From assembly GCA_003281225.1 (NCBI GenBank), contig QCCP01000006.1, positions 1 through 64,000 of the forward strand: a DNA stretch of 64,000 nucleotides. Direction: 5' to 3'. The position numbers were made by a program, and so were the translations under genes. Positions 19,463 to 30,012 of this stretch are shown here, piece after piece. The notes beneath the pieces are model-generated. The model searched no databases and had not been told where the DNA came from. It saw nothing but the letters and a program-made list of their open reading frames with translations. The first letter of the stretch is position 1. The number at the start of each line of letters is the position of its first letter. The DNA is from Prochlorococcus sp. AG-347-L20. GTDB lineage: Bacteria; Cyanobacteriota; Cyanobacteriia; PCC-6307; Cyanobiaceae.

Positions 19463-20587
19463 TTGATTTCTCAAATTAATAATGAAGAAAGAGATTATAA
19501 GCTTGAAGCTTATGATTATTTACTTGATCCTTCATTAATTGCTAGTAAACCTTCTGCAATTAGGCATGAATCAAGATTGATGATAGTTAGAAATAGTTTT
19601 TTAGAAGAAGACTGTTTAACTAATAAATTTACCAAGAATCTTTTAGATGAATTTAGAGAAGGGGATCTTGTAATTGTAAATAATACTAAAGTTATGAAAG
19701 CTAGGTTAAAGGTTGAATTAGAAAATAAGACATTAGTCGAATTATTAGTTTTAGAAAGATCCTATGAAAGTGTTTGGTTATGTTTGGCAAAGCCAGCAAA
19801 AAAGTTAAAAATAAATAGAAAATTAAAATTAAAATCTCCATTAGCACAAGATATTAATTTTATTGTTGATGGAGTTGATGAAGAAACTGGAGGGAGATTT
19901 ATTAAATTTCCGGAAAATATAACTTGTCTCAATTCAATGAATGAACTTCTTGATAAATACGGGGAAATCCCTCTTCCTCCTTATATAAAAAATTCCGAAG
20001 AAGAATCTTTTCATGAGAATAGTTATCAAACTGAGTATGCAACTAATCCAGGGGCCGTAGCCGCGCCAACTGCTGGTTTACACTTAAGCAAAAGTCTTAT
20101 TTCCAATCTAAAAAAAAAAGGAGTAATAATTTTACCGATAACTTTGCACGTGGGCTATGGAACATTCAAACCAATTGATCAAGAAGATCTAAGTGATTTA
20201 AAACTTCATAAAGAATGGGTAAGCGTTAATAAGGAAGTAGTGGAGGAAATTAAAAGAATAAAAAAAACAGATAGAAGAATTATTGCTATTGGGACAACTA
20301 GCGTAAGAGCTCTTGAAAGTTGTTATTCGCACGAAAGTAATGACTTTTTTCCTATAGCTAAATACGTAGATTTAGTAATTAAGCCAGGTTATAAATTTAA
20401 GGTAGTTGATGGATTATTAACTAATTTTCATCTCCCTAAAAGTTCATTATTACTTTTAGTAAGTGCAATGATTGGTAGAGAAAGATTATTAGATCTGTAT
20501 AAAAAAGCCATAAAAGAAAAATTTAGATTCTTCTCTTATGGCGATGCGATGTATATTTCACCAGATTCACTACTGGAGAAAAAATAG
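19463..20587 (+). CDS. queA: S-adenosylmethionine:tRNA ribosyltransferase-isomerase
   Basis: YDYLLDPSLIASKP, VVNNTKVMKARL, PGAVAAPTAGLHLS, LHVGYGTFKPI. Confidence 0.96.
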   Translation: MISQINNEERDYKLEAYDYLLDPSLIASKPSAIRHESRLMIVRNSFLEEDCLTNKFTKNLLDEFREGDLVIVNNTKVMKARLKVELENKTLVELLVLERSYESVWLCLAKPAKKLKINRKLKLKSPLAQDINFIVDGVDEETGGRFIKFPENITCLNSMNELLDKYGEIPLPPYIKNSEEESFHENSYQTEYATNPGAVAAPTAGLHLSKSLISNLKKKGVIILPITLHVGYGTFKPIDQEDLSDLKLHKEWVSVNKEVVEEIKRIKKTDRRIIAIGTTSVRALESCYSHESNDFFPIAKYVDLVIKPGYKFKVVDGLLTNFHLPKSSLLLLVSAMIGRERLLDLYKKAIKEKFRFFSYGDAMYISPDSLLEKK

Positions 20588-20589
20588 AT

Positions 20590-21576
20590 TTAGGCTTTGA
20601 CTGGTTCTTGAATGATTCCGCTTGGAACTTCAGTAAACATAATTGATGATAAATACCTCTCTGCTAAATCAGGTAGAACAACTACAATTGTCTTCCCAGC
20701 ATATTCATCTTGTTCAGCTAATCTAACAGCGGCGGCGGCGGCGGCTCCACAAGATATTCCTACTAATAAACCTTCCTCTTTAGCTAACCTAAGAGCCATC
20801 TCAATTGATTCGTCATTTGTTACTTGTTCGACCTTATCAACAATTGATAAGTCAAGGTTCTTAGGAATAAATCCTGCTCCAATTCCTTGGATTTTATGTG
20901 GTCCGGATTTAACCTCTTCTCCATTCATTGTCTGTGTAATAACAGGACTGTGTGATGGTTCTACAGCTACAGAAGTAATATTCTTGCCCTTCTCTTGCTT
21001 AATGTATCTTGAAACTCCTGTAATTGTGCCGCCAGTTCCAACCCCTGCAACTAGGACATCAATTTCACCATCGCAATCATCCCAGATTTCTGGTCCAGTA
21101 GTTTTGAAATGAATTTCAGGGTTTGCTGGATTATCAAATTGACCTGGCATGAAATATTGAGAAGGATTACTTTCTGCAATTTCTTTAGCCTTAGCTATTG
21201 CTCCAGGCATACCTTTAGATGCCTCTGTTAAAACAATTTCAGCACCCAACACTGCCATAACCCTTCTTCTTTCAATTGACATGGATTCTGGCATTGTAAG
21301 GATCAGTTTATAACCTCTTGCTGAAGCAGTAAAAGCTAGAGCAATGCCTGTATTTCCAGAAGTTGGCTCAACAATAGTTTTGTCTTTTGTAAGTTTCCCA
21401 CTTTTCTCGGCATCCCAGATCATGTTTGCGCCAATCCTACATTTGACACTATAAGCGGGGTTTCTACCTTCAATTTTTGCAAGTACTGTGGCTTTCGCGT
21501 TTTTAGTAACTGATTTTAATTTTACTAATGGAGTGTTTCCAATAGCAAAACTGTTGTCCTCATAAATTTTTGCCAT
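20590..21576 (-). CDS. cysK: cysteine synthase / O-acetylserine sulfhydrylase
   Basis: [37 protein letters not shown]. Confidence 0.96.
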   Translation of the reverse strand: MAKIYEDNSFAIGNTPLVKLKSVTKNAKATVLAKIEGRNPAYSVKCRIGANMIWDAEKSGKLTKDKTIVEPTSGNTGIALAFTASARGYKLILTMPESMSIERRRVMAVLGAEIVLTEASKGMPGAIAKAKEIAESNPSQYFMPGQFDNPANPEIHFKTTGPEIWDDCDGEIDVLVAGVGTGGTITGVSRYIKQEKGKNITSVAVEPSHSPVITQTMNGEEVKSGPHKIQGIGAGFIPKNLDLSIVDKVEQVTNDESIEMALRLAKEEGLLVGISCGAAAAAAVRLAEQDEYAGKTIVVVLPDLAERYLSSIMFTEVPSGIIQEPVKA

Positions 21577-21660
21577 TTACATATTGAGAAAATATATATT
21601 AATACTAACTATTTTTCAGAAAAAGAGTATATAAGTTTCTATACGGTAAATACTAGGAAT

Positions 21661-23130
21661 TTAGAAATTATTTAGTGCTTCAGAAAAGGTTTTCCATAAT
21701 TGATCTTGGTCTTCTAATCCAACTGATACTCTAATAAGGTGCGACGGTATACCAAAACTTTCAGCCCAATCCAACTCGTCATAATGAGCTAGTAAAACAT
21801 AAGGACAAACTAGAGTAAATTTTGTACCTAAACTAGGTCCTTTAGATACTTTTAGAGAATCATAAAATTTTTTAGCTTTGTTCAATCCTCCATTTAATTC
21901 AAACGATAATAAGCAGCCGTATCCCCCATAAGTAGTTAGTAAAGAATTAAAATTTGGACAATTTTCAGGATGGAAAATATTTTTAATCTCGCTATGAGTC
22001 TCTAATCTTTTTTTTAATTCTAAACATGCTTTATTTTGTTCAAAAACTCTTTGTTTTACATCTCTACTAACTTTCTCTAGATAAACTATATCTCCATCGG
22101 AAAGTATTGGAATATTAATCTCGTTTAATGCATTTCTAAACTGATCAATCCATTTGCTTTTTGGATTTAGTATTAATGATCCGGCAAGAATATCACCACT
22201 TCCTGAAAAAATTTTTGTAAGTGAAGTAAAAACTATATCTGCATGTTCTATGGAATTTATATTTAAATTCGAACCAATTGTATCGTCAACAATTAACGGA
22301 ATATTTAGCTTTTTTGCAATTTTTGAAATTTTTTTAATGTTTACACATTTGAGCATTGGATTACTTGGAAGTTCAATAATTAATGCTGATGGATTTATTC
22401 TTTTGATTTCTAATTCAATATCCGCGCAATTTTCTTCTGTAATTAACTTTGCTCCGTGAAAGATTTTCATTGGTAATTTAAGTACATCTACATATGGAAA
22501 ACCAACTTGGAGTGTTGGTTTAGCTGGAAATAATTTATATATGATTTCTAATGATGTATGCAATGCAGACATTCCAGATGAAGTTAAGTGAATATCATTA
22601 GAGTCAATTTTTGTAGATTTAGAAATCCTATTTTTTATTCTTTGATAACATTCATTTACGTAAGATTTTGGAGGGCAATCTTCAAGGCCTAGTTCTATAG
22701 CGGCAGCTCTTGAAGATAGACCAAGACCAGTATGTTGCCAAAAATATTTTGCATAAATACTTCCTTCTTTTTCAGTTATTAAGAAAGCTAAATTATTTCT
22801 TTTTTCTATTAACGAGAATTGTTCAGAAGTATTTCTATCAATGTATTTTTTAGCTTTAAAAGCTATGCTTTCATTCGGATATGGCCAGATACTTTTATTG
22901 TTGTAGTAATTTTGCTTTTTTACTTTTTCGCATAATCTTTTCACTATGGGGTTTAGCCCGAATCGTGGGTAAATAGACTTCAATAAATTCATGCATTCTT
23001 GATCTTTTTCCTCGTAATTTATTACATCATTCCAAGTTGGTAATGCTACAGAAACCGCATGAATACTATCAGGAATTGCATATCCCAATTCTAAATTTTT
23101 CCATATAGGTTTTTTAATTAAATCTCTCAA
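21661..23130 (-). CDS. cystathionine gamma-synthase-like PLP enzyme with N-terminal extension (fungal STR2-like)
   Basis: SIHAVSVALPTWNDVINYEEKD...YPRFGLNPIVKRL; PLP Lys context TSLTKIFSGSGDILAG. Confidence 0.8.
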   Translation of the reverse strand: MRDLIKKPIWKNLELGYAIPDSIHAVSVALPTWNDVINYEEKDQECMNLLKSIYPRFGLNPIVKRLCEKVKKQNYYNNKSIWPYPNESIAFKAKKYIDRNTSEQFSLIEKRNNLAFLITEKEGSIYAKYFWQHTGLGLSSRAAAIELGLEDCPPKSYVNECYQRIKNRISKSTKIDSNDIHLTSSGMSALHTSLEIIYKLFPAKPTLQVGFPYVDVLKLPMKIFHGAKLITEENCADIELEIKRINPSALIIELPSNPMLKCVNIKKISKIAKKLNIPLIVDDTIGSNLNINSIEHADIVFTSLTKIFSGSGDILAGSLILNPKSKWIDQFRNALNEINIPILSDGDIVYLEKVSRDVKQRVFEQNKACLELKKRLETHSEIKNIFHPENCPNFNSLLTTYGGYGCLLSFELNGGLNKAKKFYDSLKVSKGPSLGTKFTLVCPYVLLAHYDELDWAESFGIPSHLIRVSVGLEDQDQLWKTFSEALNNF

Positions 23131-23133
23131 TTT

Positions 23134-24297
23134 TCAGAATTTATTTAAAGCAAATAAAATGTCCGAGATTAAATCTTTTGTATCTTCACATCCAATTGAT
23201 AATCTGACAAGAGCATCATCTATCCCTAGTAGATTTTTTGTTTTGTCATCAACAGAAGCATGAGTCATCGTTGCAGGGTGACAAATTAAACTTTCAACTC
23301 CTCCAAGGCTTTCTGCTAGAGAGAAATATTTGAGAGATTTGCAAAATTTAAAAGTATCCTCTTTATTTAAATTTAATTTTAGGGTGATCATTGAACCTCC
23401 AGATTCCATTTGCGATTTTGCTAAATTAAATTGGGGATGTTCTTGATTAAAAGGGTAAATTACTTTACAGATAATTTTATGATTACCTAATTCTTCAGAA
23501 ATAAATTCTGCACTTTTAGTTTGTTGTTCGATTCTCAAAGGAAGAGTTTTTACTCCTCTCGTAATGAGCCAACTATCAAAAGGAGATGGTTGAAGCCCGA
23601 GAGCTTTTTGAGAGAAAAGCATCTTACTATTCCATTCCTCATTATTTGTAAGTACTGCTCCGCCAAGTGCGTCACTATGCCCATTAATGAATTTTGTGGT
23701 GCTTACAACCGATAGTGTTGCACCAAGGTCCAATGGTTTTTGAATAAGCGCTGTAGAAAATGTGTTGTCTACAACTACTGGTATTTCGAGTTTATTCGCT
23801 TCATCACAAATCGTCTTAATATCAAGTACCTTCAAAAGTGGATTAGTTGGACTTTCTAGCCATATCAAGGTTGGCTCGAAGTTTGAAATCTTTTTGATAT
23901 TATTTTCATTTGTAAAATCTGTGTATAAAACTTCTAGCCCAAATTTCTTGAAAACTTTTTCGAACATCCTCACTGTACAACCATAGAGATTTGACTCGCA
24001 GAGTATCTTGTCACCTGATTTTAGTGTTGATGAAATTGCAGTTACCGCGCTAATCCCAGATCCAAAAACTGTACAGTATTTAGAATCTTCTATTGATTTA
24101 AGGATGTTTTCTAGAATTCTAAAGTTTGGATTGCCTGATCTGGTGTAGTCGAAATTATCTTTATTTCCATGTTTGAAAGTAGATGTAGAAAAAATAGGAG
24201 GCATAACGCATCCAGTTTCTTCTGCAAATGTTTCCCCATGGTGAATAGATAGGGTCTTAAAACCTGGCTTTTTTATATTATTTTCCTTATTTCCCAT
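23134..24297 (-). CDS. cystathionine gamma-synthase/lyase family PLP enzyme
   Basis: TLSIHHGETFAEETGCVMPPIFSTSTF, VVSTTKFINGHSDALGGAV, AESLGGVESLICHPATMTHASV. Confidence 0.92.
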   Translation of the reverse strand: MGNKENNIKKPGFKTLSIHHGETFAEETGCVMPPIFSTSTFKHGNKDNFDYTRSGNPNFRILENILKSIEDSKYCTVFGSGISAVTAISSTLKSGDKILCESNLYGCTVRMFEKVFKKFGLEVLYTDFTNENNIKKISNFEPTLIWLESPTNPLLKVLDIKTICDEANKLEIPVVVDNTFSTALIQKPLDLGATLSVVSTTKFINGHSDALGGAVLTNNEEWNSKMLFSQKALGLQPSPFDSWLITRGVKTLPLRIEQQTKSAEFISEELGNHKIICKVIYPFNQEHPQFNLAKSQMESGGSMITLKLNLNKEDTFKFCKSLKYFSLAESLGGVESLICHPATMTHASVDDKTKNLLGIDDALVRLSIGCEDTKDLISDILFALNKF

Positions 24298-24319
24298 TAT
24301 TTTTAAAAATAAGAATTAA

Positions 24320-24353
24320 ATTAAATCTCTCTTTTAAAAAAGAGAGATTTAAT
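24320..24353 (-). terminator. strong hairpin downstream of rpsD
   Basis: Perfect 16-bp inverted repeat ATTAAATCTCTCTTTT..AAAAGAGAGATTTAAT with 2-nt loop; T-rich on the minus-strand 3' side. Confidence 0.8.
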
Positions 24354-24372
24354 AATCCAAAGAAAAGTAGTA

Positions 24373-24981
24373 TTAAACTTTTCTTGAATAATATTCAACA
24401 ACTAGTAGTTCGTTTATTTCAAGAGCCACCCACTCTCTATCACACTTTCCATTTATTTTCCCCGTTAATTTAGGTTTGTCTAAATCAAGATGAGGTGGTA
24501 CGTTTGCTAAACCAGGGAATTCTATATTACCTTCTACAAGTTTTTTGCTTGCTTTGTTTTCTTTAATTCCGATTACATCGCCTGATTTGCATTGATAACC
24601 GGCAATATCAAGAACCTTTCCATTAACGGTTACATGGCCATGATTCACTAATTGTCTTGAGCCTGGAATGGTACCTCCAAAACCTAATCTAAAACAAACA
24701 TTATCAAGTCTGTTTTCTAAAAGTCTTAGTAGGTTAGTTCCTGTAGATCCTTCTTGAGCTCTAGCTTTTTTTACATAACGTACTAGTTGTTTTTCAGAAA
24801 CTCCATAATTAAACCTAAGTTTCTGCTTTTCTTCTAAACGAATTGCATATTCTGATCGCTTGCGACGGGCTTGGCCGTGCTGACCTGGAGGATTAGACTT
24901 CTTTGAAGCTTTCCTAGTGAGACCTGGTAGTTCTCCCAAGCGACGCGTAACCCTTAATCTGGGACCGCGGTATCTTGACAT
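24373..24981 (-). CDS. rpsD: 30S ribosomal protein S4
   Basis: [24 protein letters not shown] ... S4 domain [11 protein letters not shown]. Confidence 0.98.
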   Translation of the reverse strand: MSRYRGPRLRVTRRLGELPGLTRKASKKSNPPGQHGQARRKRSEYAIRLEEKQKLRFNYGVSEKQLVRYVKKARAQEGSTGTNLLRLLENRLDNVCFRLGFGGTIPGSRQLVNHGHVTVNGKVLDIAGYQCKSGDVIGIKENKASKKLVEGNIEFPGLANVPPHLDLDKPKLTGKINGKCDREWVALEINELLVVEYYSRKV

Positions 24982-25076
24982 AATTTTAAATTAAATAGAA
25001 ATTTGCAATAAATTGGATAATTGATTAAATTCAATTAAACTAATTACTACTTGAAATATTATTTTACATCATTAAA

Positions 25077-25313
25077 GTGGGCAAAACTATTAATAAATCA
25101 ATTACTTCTATACTTCTTTTTATGATTTCGTTTTATCAAAAGTGGTTTTCTCCTTTTTTCGGACCAAGATGCAGATTTATTCCAAGTTGTAGCTCTTATG
25201 GATATGAGGCAATTACTAAACATGGTCCTTGGAAGGGAGGGTGGTTAACTTTAAGAAGATTAAGCAGGTGTCATCCTTTAACTCCCTGTGGATGTGACCC
25301 TGTGCCTGACTAA
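25077..25313 (+). CDS. yidD: membrane protein insertion efficiency factor YidD
   Basis: FYQKWFSPFFGPRCRFIPSCSSYGYEAITKHGPWKGGWLTLRRLSRCHP. Confidence 0.95.
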   Translation: MGKTINKSITSILLFMISFYQKWFSPFFGPRCRFIPSCSSYGYEAITKHGPWKGGWLTLRRLSRCHPLTPCGCDPVPD

Positions 25314-25317
25314 ATGA

Positions 25318-25620
25318 ATGAAAATATTTATTTTTGTTAGGCAGGGATGTTGCCTTTGCGATTCATTAAAAAACAAACTGGCAAAAATAAATCTTAATGA
25401 GTTATTCCCTAATCTAGAGGAGTTTAAAGAAATTGATATTGATAGGGTCGATTTATATAAAGATAAATATAAAAAATATGATTATGAAGTACCTGTTATT
25501 GCTGTTGAAGGAATTAGGTCAGAGGAGATTATAGAATTGCCTCGCATTTCTCCAAGATTAAAAGATGATCAATTAAAGAATTGGTTTCAAAAAAATATTA
25601 GTACCATTCTGGAGAAATAA
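25318..25620 (+). CDS. glutaredoxin-like protein (DUF836)
   Basis: FVRQGCCLCDSLKNKL ... YEVPVIAVEG. Confidence 0.8.
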   Translation: MKIFIFVRQGCCLCDSLKNKLAKINLNELFPNLEEFKEIDIDRVDLYKDKYKKYDYEVPVIAVEGIRSEEIIELPRISPRLKDDQLKNWFQKNISTILEK

Positions 25621-25629
25621 TTTTTTTAT

Positions 25630-27156
25630 ATGAGATCCATAAAATTACATAAACTTTTAGATTTGGTAGGAATTATTCCTTCATTAGATTTAATCGATCA
25701 TGAAATCAATAATATTTCTTTTAACTCTAAAGAAGTACAAAAAGGAACTTTATTTTTAGGTATGCCTGGTTTAAATGTTGATGGAGGAAAATATTGTATT
25801 GAGGCAATTGAAAATGGCGCGGAGGCTGCCATTATTGGGTCTGCTGCAAAAGAGAAAATTGGATCTATTGATCGAGAAAGGATTTTGGTTATAGAGGATA
25901 ATCTAGATTATATTTTTGGTCAAATAGTCGCTGAGTTTTGGAATAGGCCTTCAAGAAAACTTAAACTTATTGGTGTTACTGGTACAAATGGAAAAACGAC
26001 AATTACTTTTTTATTGGAATATCTTTTAAAAAAATTAGGGAAAAAGACTGCATTATTTGGAACTTTGCTCAATAGATGGCCTGGCTTCTCAGAAGTGGCT
26101 TCTCATACAACTGATTTCGCCGATAAACTTCAAAAGAAATTAAATGCTGCTGTTGAGGTGGAATCTGAATTCGCGATACTAGAGGTAAGTTCTCATTCTA
26201 TTGCCCAAAACAGGATATCAGGATGCGAATTCGAGGCGGCTATTTTTACTAATTTAACTCAAGATCATCTTGATTATCACTCGGATATGGAATCATATTT
26301 TCAAACAAAAAGAAAATTATTTTTCCCACCTTACTTAAAAGAAAAAGATGGAATTTGTGTATTAAATCATGATGACCATTGGATATCTAAATTATCATCT
26401 GATCTTAAAAAAAGATCTTCATTAGTCTCTACAAAGATTACTGAAAGTGAATTTGAAAATGATGATTTTTTTTTCGTAACAGATAAAAAATTTACTGAAA
26501 ATGGCTCAACCTGCATTTTTCATACACCTAGGGAAAAAATTCAACTTTTTGTTCCACTTGTTGGTGAATTTAATTTAATGAATGCGATTCAAGCAATAAC
26601 AATTTTGTATAAACTTAATTTCTCCCTAAAAGATTTATCAAAGTTAATACAATCTTTCCCTGGCGCTCCTGGGCGAATGGAGAAAATAGAAATTGATAAT
26701 GATGACGTTTCAAGATCACTTCCAACAGTAATTGTTGATTATGCCCACACGCCTGATGGATTAAAAAAAGTTTTGCAATCAATTAAAAAACTTTGTACGG
26801 GGAAACTAATAACTGTTTTTGGCTGTGGTGGAGATCGAGACCGTAGTAAAAGGCCTTTAATGGGATCAATAGCTGAAGAGTTTTCTGATCAACTTTTTAT
26901 AACTTCAGATAATCCAAGATCAGAAGAACCCCAAAAGATAGTAAATGATATTTTGATGGGTATAAAAAAAAGAGAAAAAATAACAATTGAAATTGATAGA
27001 TTTAAAGCAATAAATGAATCTATTAAATTTGCCAATAAAAAAGATATTGTTTTAATTGCAGGAAAAGGACATGAAGACTACCAAATTCTCAATGATAAAG
27101 TTATTAATTTTGATGATAGAAAAATAGCTTCTAAATTATTAAAAGAAAAAAAATAA
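25630..27156 (+). CDS. murE: UDP-N-acetylmuramyl-tripeptide synthetase
   Basis: GVTGTNGKTTITFLLEYLL, SHTTDFADKLQ, VDYAHTPDGLKKVL, FGCGGDRDRSKRPLMG. Confidence 0.96.
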   Translation: MRSIKLHKLLDLVGIIPSLDLIDHEINNISFNSKEVQKGTLFLGMPGLNVDGGKYCIEAIENGAEAAIIGSAAKEKIGSIDRERILVIEDNLDYIFGQIVAEFWNRPSRKLKLIGVTGTNGKTTITFLLEYLLKKLGKKTALFGTLLNRWPGFSEVASHTTDFADKLQKKLNAAVEVESEFAILEVSSHSIAQNRISGCEFEAAIFTNLTQDHLDYHSDMESYFQTKRKLFFPPYLKEKDGICVLNHDDHWISKLSSDLKKRSSLVSTKITESEFENDDFFFVTDKKFTENGSTCIFHTPREKIQLFVPLVGEFNLMNAIQAITILYKLNFSLKDLSKLIQSFPGAPGRMEKIEIDNDDVSRSLPTVIVDYAHTPDGLKKVLQSIKKLCTGKLITVFGCGGDRDRSKRPLMGSIAEEFSDQLFITSDNPRSEEPQKIVNDILMGIKKREKITIEIDRFKAINESIKFANKKDIVLIAGKGHEDYQILNDKVINFDDRKIASKLLKEKK

Positions 27157-27247
27157 GTCTCAATAAAATTTCCTAATCAAATAAGAAAGATTTTACGCAA
27201 ATCACAAGAAAAGTTTCTTAGAATCATATGTAATTATTCTTAACAAA

Positions 27248-27952
27248 ATGAAAGGCTTAGCCTTAGTTGTAGGCGCAGGTGGAATTGGAACACAACTAGC
27301 TAAAGATCTGAATGAAAGTGAAAAAGATTTGGATGTTGTTTTGTGTGGAAGAAAAAGTGAATTTAATCCTTTTTGGGAATTAGATATAGAGGATTCTCAA
27401 TCCCTTTTGCAGTTGAAAAATAAAATATCAAATCATCCTTCAAAATTAAGGCTAGTTGTTAATGCTACAGGTAGACTTCATAGTGATTCTCTTCAACCAG
27501 AAAAAAGATTACAACATCTTGATAAAAAAAATATGATGGAAAGTTTTTCAATAAATGCCTTTTCTCCTATTTTATTAGCTAAAGCGATTGAAGAATTTAT
27601 ACCAAAAGATTTTAATTTTAATTTTGCAAGTATAAGTGCAAGAGTTGGTAGCATTGGAGATAATCAAACTGGAGGTTGGTATTCATATAGAGCTGCAAAA
27701 TCTGCGCAAAATCAGTTTTTTAAATCTTTAAGTATTGAATGGGCTAGACGTTTCCCAAAGGCTGCTATCACATTGCTTCATCCAGGAACAGTAGATACTG
27801 ATTTATCTAGACCTTTTCATAAATTTGTTCCAGAACATAAATTATTTAGTAGAGAAAAATCCTCCCAATTCCTGATCAATATTATTAAAAATCAATCACC
27901 AGAATCTACAGGAAAATTTATTGCATGGGACAATTCGGAGATACCTTGGTAA
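27248..27952 (+). CDS. short-chain dehydrogenase (C-factor-like)
   Basis: GAGGIGTQLAKDL; WYSYRAAKSAQNQFFKSL; PGTVDTDLSRPF. Confidence 0.85.
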   Translation: MKGLALVVGAGGIGTQLAKDLNESEKDLDVVLCGRKSEFNPFWELDIEDSQSLLQLKNKISNHPSKLRLVVNATGRLHSDSLQPEKRLQHLDKKNMMESFSINAFSPILLAKAIEEFIPKDFNFNFASISARVGSIGDNQTGGWYSYRAAKSAQNQFFKSLSIEWARRFPKAAITLLHPGTVDTDLSRPFHKFVPEHKLFSREKSSQFLINIIKNQSPESTGKFIAWDNSEIPW

Positions 27953-27979
27953 ACAAATTTTTTTTATATCAATAGATCT

Positions 27980-29155
27980 TTAAGTCAATATTTTTTTTAT
28001 TTCTTTAGCAAGTAAATCAATCTCAGCTTCAGTAGTTATTTGATGTATGCATGCTCTAAACCATTTTGGATCTTCTAAAACTCTAATCCAAATTTTCTTT
28101 TCTCCAAGTTTCTTCACAAATTCATCCTTATCTTCAATATTTTCGATATTAAAACTAACAATCCCATTTAAATATTTTTTTTCTAAAACTAATTCAACAC
28201 CCTTTAATTGATTTAATTCATCCCAAAGTTTTCCACTTAATTTTTTGATATTTTTGTTTTTTTCTTTTTCATGGCAGTCTTTATCCAAAAGATCTAAAGA
28301 ATTCCGAAGCCCAGCAAGTAAAGGAATACAAGAGGTAGCTATTTCAAATTTCCTTGCATCATCATGAAAAAGATTATCTGAAGGCTCATAAATGCCTTGT
28401 TCTTTTTTTAATGATTTCCAACCAATTATTGTTGGATCTGTTTCATGAATAAATCTATCTGAGACATAAATGGCTCCAAGTCCTTCTGGTCCACATGCCC
28501 ATTTATGAGAAGTTATTGAATATAAATCAGAATAAAAAACTTCTTTTTCAATATTTATGTGCCCAAAGGTTTGAGCACCATCAACGAGTAAATAAGAATC
28601 TTCTCGATTTTTTTTTAATTCGATAGAAATTTGTTTTAAAGGAATTTTATATCCAAAGTTCCATAAGATATGAGAAATAATTAGGATCTTAGTCTTACGA
28701 TTTAGATTTTTCAAAATCTCTAAAATTATATTTTCTTCGTTTAGATTTTTAATTTTTTGAATTGGCAAAATTTTGAATATTAATTTATTTCTTCTGCAAA
28801 ATTCTCGACTTGCAGCTACTACTCCAGGATGTTCACAGTCACTTATTAATAACTCTTCTCCCTTTTCTACTTTTATTCCCCAAAAGGGCAAAATCATACC
28901 GGAAGAAATGTTTTCGGTTAAAGCTACATTCTTTGAATTGACACCTAATTTTTGAGCAATTATTCTTTTTGTGGTCAATATTTCTTTGTAAATAAAAGGC
29001 CACATATCATTGGTAAATGGTCCTAAATCTTGGATAATTTCCCAAGTTTTAACTATTGCTTCTAGAGAAGATTTTGGTAATGGTCCTTGACCACCATAGT
29101 TGAAATAATACTTATTTTTTAATGCGGGTATTTGATCTCTTAGATTATTTCTCAT
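27980..29155 (-). CDS. aminotransferase class V family, cysteine/cystine lyase-like
   Basis: Class V PLP motif SITSHKWACGPEGLGAIYVS. Confidence 0.82.
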   Translation of the reverse strand: MRNNLRDQIPALKNKYYFNYGGQGPLPKSSLEAIVKTWEIIQDLGPFTNDMWPFIYKEILTTKRIIAQKLGVNSKNVALTENISSGMILPFWGIKVEKGEELLISDCEHPGVVAASREFCRRNKLIFKILPIQKIKNLNEENIILEILKNLNRKTKILIISHILWNFGYKIPLKQISIELKKNREDSYLLVDGAQTFGHINIEKEVFYSDLYSITSHKWACGPEGLGAIYVSDRFIHETDPTIIGWKSLKKEQGIYEPSDNLFHDDARKFEIATSCIPLLAGLRNSLDLLDKDCHEKEKNKNIKKLSGKLWDELNQLKGVELVLEKKYLNGIVSFNIENIEDKDEFVKKLGEKKIWIRVLEDPKWFRACIHQITTEAEIDLLAKEIKKILT

Positions 29156-29191
29156 AGAAATTTGTAGTATATTTTCAACTCTTGAATTTTT

Positions 29192-29986
29192 TTAAATATT
29201 GCCCACTAAAGTTACTGTTCTAAATTCAATATCCTCAATTTCTTTCCAAGGTTCAGCACTCCTTTCTGCAAATTTTAAATTTTTAAATCCTAGTTCTTTA
29301 AAATCACTTATAAACTCTGGCTCATACCATGCTCCACTAATACATCCTGTCCATAGATCATGATCATTTTGCAATCTTAAAGGAACTTTTTTGTTAGAGA
29401 CGATATCGCTAATTGCAATTCTTCCATTATCGTTTAAAACTCTTTTTATGTTATTTAGAAGGTTATTTCTAGATTCTGGACTTACCAAGTTTAAAACGCA
29501 ATTACTTAAAATAATATCTACTGATTTATCTGCGATTAATGGATTTAAATCTTTATCTAATTCATCAAGTTTTTCAATTGAACCTTCTAGAAATTCTGTA
29601 TTGTTGAAACCTATATTTTTTGTAACTTCTTTAGAGGCTGATCTAGATAAAGAAAGCATGTCAGGATTCTGATCAACTCCAATAACTTTCCCTTCTTTTC
29701 CAACAATTTGGGCACAAATGAAAGCATTTTTGCCGCTACCACTTCCAAGATCTAAGACAATATCATTTTTTTGAACATATTTTGTTGGATCACCACATCC
29801 ATAGTCTCTTTCTATAACCTCTTGAGGAATTGCTTCAAGTAAAACAGGATCAAACCCAACTGGTGTACAAAGACAACTTTCTTTTTCTTGCGCGGCTGAG
29901 CCATATCTTTCTTGAATCGCATCTTTATGATCGAATTGATTAGTTGCTTTATTAGACGTGTTTGTATTACAGCAACTTTCAGACAT
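29192..29986 (-). CDS. SAM-dependent methyltransferase, ArsM-like
   Basis: MSESCC...; VLDLGSGSGKNAFICAQIVG; GVDQNPDML; DIILSNCVLNLV; internal ATG at 29986 preferred over the track start 30082. Confidence 0.75.
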   Translation of the reverse strand: MSESCCNTNTSNKATNQFDHKDAIQERYGSAAQEKESCLCTPVGFDPVLLEAIPQEVIERDYGCGDPTKYVQKNDIVLDLGSGSGKNAFICAQIVGKEGKVIGVDQNPDMLSLSRSASKEVTKNIGFNNTEFLEGSIEKLDELDKDLNPLIADKSVDIILSNCVLNLVSPESRNNLLNNIKRVLNDNGRIAISDIVSNKKVPLRLQNDHDLWTGCISGAWYEPEFISDFKELGFKNLKFAERSAEPWKEIEDIEFRTVTLVGNI

Positions 29987-30012
29987 ATTTTTAAAAGAAC
30001 TCTTGACAAATA

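Noticed and set aside
20612-21112. 166-aa plus-strand ORF
   Set aside because: Antisense to cysK; the coding signal belongs to the minus strand
29812-30009. 65-aa minus-strand ORF
   Set aside because: Alternative frame over the ArsM-like N-terminus and terminator
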